From Candidatus Adiutrix sp. (GTDB lineage: Bacteria; Desulfobacterota; Desulfarculia; Adiutricales; Adiutricaceae): a DNA stretch of 5,111 bases. The translations under genes were made by a program, and so were the position numbers. This document shows positions 1 through 5,111 of this stretch, piece after piece; position 1 is the stretch's first letter; each line of letters begins with the position of its first letter. A model generated the notes under the pieces. It was given only the letters and a program-made list of their open reading frames with translations. It was not told the DNA's origin and did not search any database. The stretch covers positions 1 through 5,111 of the forward strand of contig JAITUX010000235.1 of assembly GCA_031286085.1 (NCBI GenBank), given 5' to 3'.

Positions 1-2531
1 GCGTGGGCGGTCATGGCCAGCACCGGGAGGCTCGGCCCGTATTTTTCCGGGTCGGCCCGTATTTCCCGGATAGCCGTCAGGCCGTCCATGACCGGCATCT
101 GGATATCCATCAGCACCACGTCAAAATCGCCGCCGGCTATGGCCTCCAGGGCCTCCCGCCCGTTGGAGGCCGCGGCGGCGCTGTGCCCCCTTTTGGTCAG
201 CAAGGTCACGGCCAGCCGCTGGTTGAGTTGGTTGTCGTCAACGACGAGTATTTTGCGCGGATTTTCCGTTTTAGTCAACTGGCCGGCGGCTTTCCCCAAT
301 TCGGCCGGGTTCGCGGCGACCGCCGGCGGCCGGCGGCCGCCGCTTCCGGCCAGGATGGTCCGGAGGCACTCGCCCAGGGCTTCGTGGTCCGCGGGCTTGT
401 CCAGAAAGACGGCCCGAGGACCGTCTTCCCGGACAAGCCCGCCCGGGAGGCCGGACTCGTCCGAATGCAGGAAGATAACCGGGGTTCCCGGGCTGGCCTG
501 GTTCAGGCGGGCCAGGAGTTCTTCCGGATTCGAGCCCGGCAGGGCTGAACCCATGAGAAAGACGTCCGGCTTCAGGTCGGGCCGGCTTTTCAGAAAATCC
601 AGGATGGCCGCCTCCCGGTCGAAGGCCAGGGCTTCAAGGCCCCACCGGGCCAGGTAGCCTTTCAGGATGGTGCGGTTGACTTCGTTGCCGTCGGCCAGGA
701 CGGCCAGGCGCCCTTTTAGCTCTTCCTCGGTCAGGGGAGTTTCCTCGGGCTTTTCCTGGCCGGCCCCGGCGGCCGGGGGCAGATCGATGGCCACGGTGAA
801 CAGGCTGCCCCGGCCCGGCTCGGAAGCCACGGTTATGGTTCCGTCCATCAGTTCCACCAGCCGCTTGGCGACGGCCAGACCCAGGCCCGAGCCGCCGGTG
901 GTCCGGGTCAGGGATGTGTCGGCCCGGGTGAAGGGGTCGAAGATGGATTTGAGGCGGTCGGCCTCGATGCCGATGCCGCTGTCCCGGACCAGGAACTCCA
1001 GGCGGCCGGTTTCCCCTTCGGCTTGGCGGATGGCGAGTTCCACGCCGCCGGCGGGGGTGAACTTGAAGGCGTTGTCAAGGAGAAAACACAAAACCTGCCT
1101 CAGCCTCAAGGCGTCACCCCAACGCCAGAGTTCGAGTTTCCCGTCCAGACGCCAGTTGAAGGCCAGGTTTTTTTCGCGGCCGGCGGAGGCGTAAACCCGG
1201 ACCAGGCGGTCCAGGAACTCGCGGAGGTTGAACTTGCGGCTTTCAGTGACCACCAGGCCGTCTTCCAGCTTGGACAGTTCCAGGAGGTCGTTTATCTGTT
1301 CCAGGAGAACGGCGGCGGCCTTCTTGACTTCCGTGAGGTAGGCCCGCTGTTCGGGGTTCAGCTCGGTGAAGAGGGTCAGGTCGGTCAGGCCTATGACCGC
1401 GTTCAAGGGGGTTCTTATTTCGTGGCTGAGGTTGCTGAGGAAATGTTTTTTGGCTTGCTTGGCCATCGTGGCCCGGCGGGTGGCCACCGCCAGCCGGGAT
1501 TCGGTCTTTTTCCGGCCCTCGGTTTCCCGCCGCAGCCGGCCCTCGGTCTCTTCCACCTCGCCTTCCAGGGCCTCGGTGGCCTTGTCCACTTCAAAGGTCA
1601 GGGGACTTAAGGCGAAGAACCACAGCCCCAGGAGAGCGATGGTGAAGAACAGGAGGAAGAGCCTGGTGGTCCTGGCCAGCTGTTCGGTCACCGGGGCGTA
1701 GAGTTCGGCCTCGTCCGCGGCGACGACCAGCAGCCATTCGGCCGACCCCACCCGGCTTAGGCCGCAGGCCAGGCCGTCTTGGCTCAAGGTCAGGGCCGGG
1801 CGGCCGTCGCCCCAGGCCTGGTCCGTCAGCCGCCGGATTTCCGGGGGCAGGCTCCAGTCGGGGCGGGGAGGGCGGCTCAAAACCAAGACGTCGCCCTGGG
1901 GCTCCCGGGCTATGATATAGATTTTGACGGGGAAGGCCAGCTCGTGGCCCTGTTCGGTCAGCCGGGTCAGGGAGTCCGTATCCAGGGAGAACACATCCAG
2001 CCCCAGCCTTTCCCCTCGCCGGCCCATGATGGGACAGGACAAGAGGAGCAGCGGGGGGGCGCCTTCCCCCCCGGGCAAGAGGCTTATGAGGGGGCGGGTC
2101 TGGTCCTTGTCCTTGGGGAGGGGCGGGCTGGCGGGCGCGGCCCGCCCCAGGGTGAAAAGCGGCCGGCCGCCGCGGTCGAAGCGGGTCAGGCCCAGGAGGT
2201 CGGGCTCCAGGCCGCCCGGGCCGCCGAAGGTTTCTTCGCCCTCCCGGGCCAGGGATTCGCGGCTCAGGCGTCCGGCGTAATAATCCTCCAGGCGCCGGCC
2301 GCCGGACTGGGAATAGTGGCCGGCGGACGTGGTCGTCAGTCTGAGCCATTCGGCGATGATGGCGGCCTGGTGGCCGGCCTCGTTCCGGAGGTTGTCCAGG
2401 GCCGCGTCCCGTATCCGCCAGTAAAAATTGTATGCCGCGCTCCCGAAGGCCACCAGGCTGATGGCGATGCTGGCCAGGACGAAGTAGGCCATGATGGTGG
2501 TTTTCAGTTTCTTGGGCGCGCGCGTAGCCAT
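1..2531 (-). CDS. Hybrid sensor histidine kinase with two receiver domains (3' end beyond window)
   Basis: The frame is open from ATG at 2531 to the left edge: 843 codons, C-terminus missing. Domain order: TM1 at about residues 13-36; a ~250-residue extracytoplasmic region (39-290) resembling a double-Cache sensor, ending in a typical EWLLVVAADEAELYAPV strand-helix; TM2 at 291-308; a charged coiled coil (about 310-362) with no recognisable HAMP. HisKA follows with SHEIRTPLN, His370 being the autophosphorylation site. The HATPase has its N box (LLDNAFKF, N487), G1 (DSGIGI, D517) and G2 (GSGLGL, 548-552). Receiver 1 (about 608-728) has D614 and K712, but Gly661 stands where the phospho-Asp should be. 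Receiver 2 (from about 760) is canonical, with D765/D766 and phosphoacceptor D809 in LMDIQMP; its conserved Lys lies outside the window. The protein should autophosphorylate from ATP and relay His to Asp809, perhaps then to an Hpt domain off the edge. GGAGG three bases before ATG supports the start. The sensed ligand is unknown. Confidence 0.95.
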   Translation of the reverse strand, partial: MATRAPKKLKTTIMAYFVLASIAISLVAFGSAAYNFYWRIRDAALDNLRNEAGHQAAIIAEWLRLTTTSAGHYSQSGGRRLEDYYAGRLSRESLAREGEETFGGPGGLEPDLLGLTRFDRGGRPLFTLGRAAPASPPLPKDKDQTRPLISLLPGGEGAPPLLLLSCPIMGRRGERLGLDVFSLDTDSLTRLTEQGHELAFPVKIYIIAREPQGDVLVLSRPPRPDWSLPPEIRRLTDQAWGDGRPALTLSQDGLACGLSRVGSAEWLLVVAADEAELYAPVTEQLARTTRLFLLFFTIALLGLWFFALSPLTFEVDKATEALEGEVEETEGRLRRETEGRKKTESRLAVATRRATMAKQAKKHFLSNLSHEIRTPLNAVIGLTDLTLFTELNPEQRAYLTEVKKAAAVLLEQINDLLELSKLEDGLVVTESRKFNLREFLDRLVRVYASAGREKNLAFNWRLDGKLELWRWGDALRLRQVLCFLLDNAFKFTPAGGVELAIRQAEGETGRLEFLVRDSGIGIEADRLKSIFDPFTRADTSLTRTTGGSGLGLAVAKRLVELMDGTITVASEPGRGSLFTVAIDLPPAAGAGQEKPEETPLTEEELKGRLAVLADGNEVNRTILKGYLARWGLEALAFDREAAILDFLKSRPDLKPDVFLMGSALPGSNPEELLARLNQASPGTPVIFLHSDESGLPGGLVREDGPRAVFLDKPADHEALGECLRTILAGSGGRRPPAVAANPAELGKAAGQLTKTENPRKILVVDDNQLNQRLAVTLLTKRGHSAAAASNGREALEAIAGGDFDVVLMDIQMPVMDGLTAIREIRADPEKYGPSLPVLAMTAH

Positions 2532-2534
2532 GAT

Positions 2535-2539
2535 CCTCC
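2535..2539 (-). promoter_or_regulatory. Shine-Dalgarno site of the hybrid kinase
   Basis: On the minus strand GGAGG lies three bases (ATC) before the ATG at 2531. The spacing is short but the core is perfect. It fixes the start, and the encoded TM1 begins about a dozen residues later, as expected for this kinase class. Confidence 0.75.
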
Positions 2540-2549
2540 AATGGCCCGG

Positions 2550-2578
2550 ATTATACTGCACTTCCGGGCTGGCTTCAA
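2550..2578 (-). promoter_or_regulatory. Sigma70-type promoter of the hybrid kinase
   Basis: The minus strand reads TTGAAG (2578-2573), a 17-base spacer, then TATAAT (2555-2550). The -10 is a perfect consensus and the -35 matches TTGACA at four of six positions. Transcription would start near 2543, leaving a leader of only about 12 bases that contains just the ribosome binding site. The -35 lies inside a small palindrome, GGCTTCAAGCC (2571-2581), which could be an operator or chance. Confidence 0.7.
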
Positions 2579-2602
2579 GCCGGGTCCGGCCCCTTGGCGC
2601 GG

Positions 2603-2614
2603 GGGCCGCGGCCC
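2603..2614. repeat. 12-bp perfect palindrome in the divergent intergenic region
   Basis: GGGCCGCGGCCC is perfectly self-complementary and lies between the two divergent -35 elements, about 25 bp from the kinase -35 and about 29 bp from the other. A shared operator for a dimeric regulator would sit here. In DNA this GC-rich such palindromes also arise by chance, so the functional claim is weak. Confidence 0.3.
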
Positions 2615-2642
2615 GCCCGCCGGGGGCCTTCCGGCAAAGGTC

Positions 2643-2672
2643 TTGGTTAAAGGGGCGGAAGTGTGCTATGAT
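2643..2672 (+). promoter_or_regulatory. Extended -10 promoter for the exported protein and cyclase genes
   Basis: TATGAT (2667-2672) is preceded by TGC (2664-2666), giving the extended -10 pattern TGnTATGAT, and is followed by an AT-rich stretch. A poor -35, TTGGTT (2643-2648), lies 18 bases upstream, as is usual when an extended -10 compensates. The start would be near 2679, with a leader of about 60 bases. It is the only AT-rich patch in this intergenic region apart from the opposing promoter. Confidence 0.6.
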
Positions 2673-2741
2673 TATAAAGATATTTGTCCGGCCGGCTTAT
2701 TGCCCGAGCCAAGGCCGCTTTTGTCCGACTGGTGGGGAATT

Positions 2742-3248
2742 ATGCGGAAAAGGTTGCTCCTGGCCGTCCTGGCGGCGGTTCTCTGTCTGGGTTCCGGCCT
2801 GGCCCTGGGCCAGATGGGCGAGGGGGCCGTCTTGCCTGGCGCCGCCCCCCCGGGGCCGGACCTGGAAAAGGACATCCTGCACCTCAACACCATCGGGGCC
2901 TTCAGCGCCGGTTTCGTTCTGCAGGCCTACGGCTACATCGGGGTGCTGGCCGACGTCTTAAGCAAGCAGGTCTATCCCCCGGACCTGGTCCGGACCATGC
3001 TCGGCGAGACCATCACCTACATGCGCAACATCAACGCCCATCTTTTGAAATACAATACCGGCCCGCCCATCGCCCCGGGCGACCTGGAATTCATAGCCGC
3101 CATCACGGAAATCATAAATTATCTCATCGCCGAGGCCGAGGCCCTGTCCGCCTTCACCGAGACCAAAAGCGACAGCGAGTTGAGGCGTTACGACGAGGCC
3201 CGCAACAACGCCTGGAAGACCATCAGGAAGACGTTCAAGGTCAAATGA
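2742..3248 (+). CDS. Exported small helical protein of unknown function
   Basis: 168 residues starting MRKRLLLAVLAAVL. Positive residues 2-4, a hydrophobic core to about residue 22 and a likely cut near Gly23/Gln24 indicate a Sec signal peptide. Cys15 is not in a lipobox, so it is probably not a lipoprotein. A Pro/Gly-rich linker (31-39) leads to a region predicted to be mostly helical: an amphipathic to hydrophobic stretch with NTIGAF and AYGYIGVLAD (49-71), then polar helices ending in a basic tail (KTIRKTFKVK). No cysteines, catalytic motif or metal site stand out in the mature part (about 145 residues), and I do not recognise a named family. The start is chosen because GGTGGGG precedes ATG by four bases and it gives a clean signal peptide; the open frame extends upstream only as noncoding sequence. 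It is divergent from the sensor kinase and 91 bp before the cyclase, so a periplasmic accessory role for that signalling pair is possible but unproven. Confidence 0.85.
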   Translation: MRKRLLLAVLAAVLCLGSGLALGQMGEGAVLPGAAPPGPDLEKDILHLNTIGAFSAGFVLQAYGYIGVLADVLSKQVYPPDLVRTMLGETITYMRNINAHLLKYNTGPPIAPGDLEFIAAITEIINYLIAEAEALSAFTETKSDSELRRYDEARNNAWKTIRKTFKVK

Positions 3249-3332
3249 ACCATAAGACGGCACGGCTTCGGAGGCCACATAAACGATGGGCGGGACCAGC
3301 GGCCGCCTTACGGCTCGCGGCGCGGGCGGCGC

Positions 3333-3337
3333 GGAGG
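3333..3337 (+). promoter_or_regulatory. Shine-Dalgarno site selecting the internal start of the cyclase
   Basis: GGAGG lies only two bases before ATG 3340. The competing ATG at 3286 has GGAGG (3270-3274) eleven bases upstream. The nonamer CGGAGGCCA occurs at both places (3269-3277 and 3332-3340). The short spacing resembles the three-base spacing at the kinase gene, and the receiver fold starts right after Met 3340, so the downstream start is preferred. Confidence 0.5.
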
Positions 3338-3339
3338 CC

Positions 3340-4710
3340 ATGACCAAACCCCTTATCCTGGTGGTGGAAGGCGACCCGGTCATCGGCTGCGTTCTGGCCG
3401 GCGCCTTGAACCGGGCCGGCTTTGACGCGGAGATCTTCCAGGACGCCGCCCTGGCGTTGGAGTCTTTAAGCCGCCTTTCGCCGGACATGGCCGTGGTGGA
3501 CTGGGCCGGGCCGGATTGCGACGGCCTGGGCCTGGTTGACAGCCTGAAGGCCAAGACCCGGAATCTTATGACCATCCTCTTCACCGGCCGCGGCGAATAC
3601 GAAGCGGCGGAGCAGGCCCGCTTGAGCGGGCGGGTGGATGTGGTGCTGCCCAAGCCCTTCAACCTGGCCGAGTTCCTGAATACGGTCTCCGCCTGCGTCA
3701 ACAGCCGGTCCTGGTCCCCGCCGCCGGCCGGCGAAGACGCCGGGGGCGGCGTCCTGACCGGCTGGCTGGCCCTGGACGGGCGGGAGGCCTATTTTGAACA
3801 TATCCTGGACAGCCTCATCGACGCGGTGATGATGGTCGATCGCCTGGGCCGGATCATCTATTTCAACAGCGGGGCCCGGCGCATGTTCTCTTTCCGGGAC
3901 CAGAGCGTCGGCCGCCTGACGCTGGAAGATATCTGCCCGGCCGACAACCCGCTGTCCGACCTGGTCGCCCACTTCTTCGGCCCCCATCCCCCGGTTTCGG
4001 AACAGAGCGTAGGTTATTTCCTGAAGACCGGCGGGACCAGGTTTTACACCATGTTTTCAGCTTCGCTCTTTCAGGCCGGCAACCACGGTTCGGCCGTGCT
4101 CCTGGTGGTCAAGGATTTAAGCGCCAGTCCCGTACTCTTCGAGCGGACCGCGGCCGAGACCCGCCAGTTGGAAAGGCTGGCCTTGACCGATCCCCTGACC
4201 GGCCTCTACAACCGCCGTTACTTCGACCAGAAGCTGGCCGAAGAGTTCCGGCGGATGGAGAGGTACGGTTCGCCCTTCACCCTCTTGATGATGGATTTTG
4301 ACCACTTCAAGCAGGTCAACGACCGTTTCGGCCACCTGGTGGGCGATGAGGTGTTGCGGCAGGGGGCGGAGATCTTCGGCCGGACCTTAAGGGAGGTTGA
4401 CACCCTGTTCCGCTGGGGAGGCGAGGAATACATGGTGCTTCTGCCGGAGACGGGCGGGGAAGGGGGGCTGGCCGTGGCCCGGCGTCTCCACCGGCTCATC
4501 GACGACCAGGGACAGTGGGAAAAACTGGCCTCGGGCCTTAGGGTGCAGGTGAGCATGGGGCTGGTCAGCCTGCCTTGGGTCAAAGGCCGGCCGGCCTCGC
4601 TCAACGACGTATTGGCGACCTTGGACCGGGCTCTCTACCAGGCCAAGAAGAACGGCCGCAACCGCATAGTCCGCTATCGGGACGACCAGGACAGCCTGGT
4701 TGAGGCTTGA
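3340..4710 (+). CDS. REC-PAS-GGDEF response regulator, probable active diguanylate cyclase
   Basis: 456 residues with no membrane segment, so cytoplasmic. An N-terminal receiver (about 4-122) has phosphoacceptor D54, T82 and K105. Its acidic pocket reads E10-G11-D12 rather than the usual Asp pair, so phosphorylation is likely but may be altered. A Gly/Pro-rich linker is followed by a PAS domain (about 150-262; [18 protein letters not shown]) that could bind a small ligand or cofactor. A short helical linker (about 265-282) joins the GGDEF domain (about 283-447): it begins [14 protein letters not shown], has metal-binding D319 in MMDFDHFK, then NDRFGH and the catalytic GGEEY at 360-364. RxxD at 351-354, exactly five residues before GGEEY, is a canonical product-inhibition site. 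The enzyme should condense two GTP into cyclic di-GMP, with feedback inhibition. No EAL or HD-GYP domain is present. An 18-residue extension from ATG 3286 is possible but adds nothing domain-like. It follows the exported-protein gene with no visible terminator between; the divergent kinase is a candidate phosphodonor by inference. Confidence 0.95.
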   Translation: MTKPLILVVEGDPVIGCVLAGALNRAGFDAEIFQDAALALESLSRLSPDMAVVDWAGPDCDGLGLVDSLKAKTRNLMTILFTGRGEYEAAEQARLSGRVDVVLPKPFNLAEFLNTVSACVNSRSWSPPPAGEDAGGGVLTGWLALDGREAYFEHILDSLIDAVMMVDRLGRIIYFNSGARRMFSFRDQSVGRLTLEDICPADNPLSDLVAHFFGPHPPVSEQSVGYFLKTGGTRFYTMFSASLFQAGNHGSAVLLVVKDLSASPVLFERTAAETRQLERLALTDPLTGLYNRRYFDQKLAEEFRRMERYGSPFTLLMMDFDHFKQVNDRFGHLVGDEVLRQGAEIFGRTLREVDTLFRWGGEEYMVLLPETGGEGGLAVARRLHRLIDDQGQWEKLASGLRVQVSMGLVSLPWVKGRPASLNDVLATLDRALYQAKKNGRNRIVRYRDDQDSLVEA

Positions 4711-4739
4711 AAAGTAGGGAGTGGAAAGGCTTGGCGGGG

Positions 4740-4767
4740 TCCGCCTCCCAAGGGGGGCGGGGTCTTT
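4740..4767 (+). terminator. GC-rich hairpin after the cyclase gene, possible weak terminator
   Basis: CCGCCTCCC (4741-4749) can pair with GGGGGGCGG (4752-4760) through eight or nine pairs including one G-U, with a tetraloop once the inner pair opens. Only TCTTT follows, so the U tract is poor. CCGCC (4741-4745) can instead pair with GGCGG (4733-4737), giving a competing hairpin. It sits 30 bases after the stop codon and 20 bases before the tRNA. I see no good promoter for the tRNA after it, so read-through may supply the tRNA. Confidence 0.35.
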
Positions 4768-4780
4768 CCCGGGCCGGTGT

Positions 4781-4883
<103 letters not shown>

Positions 4884-4910
4884 GAGGCTTGGAAGCGCCT
4901 GGCTTTTCAG

Positions 4911-5111
4911 TTGGCCGCGGTTTGGCTGAAGCAAGGGTAATCCAAGGCTGAAGTCAACGGCCAGATGAAACTCCATCTCGGCGGGCTTGATGAATATGAG
5001 CGGCAGGAAGATGAAAACTCTCCCAGAGGCCTCATGCTCCACGACGAAAGCAGCCGCCGAACAGGTTGAACTTTTTAATGGGAATAGGGTACAGCCATGC
5101 GTAGAACCAAG
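4911..5111 (+). pseudogene. Decayed C-terminal fragment of a DUF1016/YhcG-type PDDEXK nuclease gene
   Basis: The plus strand, read through defects, resembles the C-terminal nuclease domain of the DUF1016 (YhcG_C) family, whose members typically read L-V-A-I-E-L-K-L-G-K-F then GQMELYLRWLDKYER, GLILC and EQVELL. Here 4911-4937 gives LAAVWLKQG, an in-frame TAA stands at 4938-4940, then SKAEVNGQMKLHLGGLDEYE follows, and GLML ends near 5039. A +1 frameshift lies between about 5037 and 5058, after which TKAAAEQVELF continues. The expected Glu of the ExK catalytic motif is Trp. The domain's N-terminal part is absent because the tRNA lies just upstream. Beyond 5074 the reading is uncertain; NRV may match the family's GIRV after a small deletion. 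The family match is recalled consensus, not a search. It looks nonfunctional: a relic of an accessory nuclease gene, a type common in islands and restriction-like loci. GC content is visibly lower than in the neighbouring genes. Confidence 0.7.

Noticed and set aside
3..1701. Several plus-strand open frames of 110-215 codons
   Set aside because: All lie antisense to the kinase domains and have compositions expected from GC-rich codon bias, with no motif or ribosome site of note.
1591..2541. Minus-strand 316-codon open frame overlapping the kinase gene
   Set aside because: It is a frame-shadow rich in Arg, Pro and Gly with no domain. The adjacent frame gives the transmembrane, HisKA and ATPase motifs without interruption.
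1779..2741. Long plus-strand open frame running across the kinase region and joining the exported-protein gene
   Set aside because: It is antisense to a fully supported kinase gene, encodes low-complexity Gly/Ala/Pro/Gln-rich sequence and reads through two promoters. Only the part from ATG 2742 has a signal peptide and ribosome site.
5097..5111. Possible start of a new gene (ATG CGT AGA ACC AAG) with AGGG seven bases upstream
   Set aside because: Only five codons are visible, and the same stretch may be the continuation of the nuclease relic in another frame. The start resembles some transposase N-termini but that cannot be judged here.

Overview
The window is GC-rich chromosomal DNA with strong G/C third-position bias, so long spurious open frames run antisense to the real genes. 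It carries two divergent signalling transcription units, then a proline tRNA and an AT-richer junk segment. Gene style (hybrid kinase with two receivers, REC-PAS-GGDEF protein, high GC, sigma70-type promoters) fits a GC-rich Gram-negative such as a deltaproteobacterium/Desulfobacterota. That assignment is inference; no phylogenetic marker is present.

Region 1 (1-2531, minus strand) is one uninterrupted coding region of 843 codons running off the left edge. It encodes a membrane-bound hybrid histidine kinase: TM1, a ~250-residue extracytoplasmic sensor of probable double-Cache type, TM2, coiled coil, HisKA with His370, HATPase, a degenerate receiver lacking its phosphoacceptor Asp, and a canonical receiver cut by the window edge. 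Region 2 (2532-2741) is a 210-bp divergent intergenic region with a convincing promoter in each direction.

Region 3 (2742-4710, plus strand) holds a small exported helical protein of unknown function (168 aa) and a cytoplasmic REC-PAS-GGDEF diguanylate cyclase (456 aa) with an intact catalytic GGEEY motif and an RxxD inhibitory site. They are probably co-transcribed. A plausible reading is that the kinase senses something in the periplasm, perhaps with the exported protein as a partner, and that the output is c-di-GMP made by the cyclase. The gene order suggests this; the sequence does not prove it.

Region 4 (4711-5111) holds a GC-rich hairpin, an intact tRNA-Pro(TGG) with encoded CCA, a short AT-rich block, and a decayed C-terminal fragment of a DUF1016/YhcG-type PDDEXK nuclease gene. 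The fragment has an in-frame stop and a frameshift. It suggests an old insertion or a degraded accessory segment at the 3' side of the tRNA.

I see no clearly new biological system. The best leads are the pseudo-receiver in the kinase, the unrecognised exported protein between the two signalling genes, and the nuclease relic beside the tRNA.
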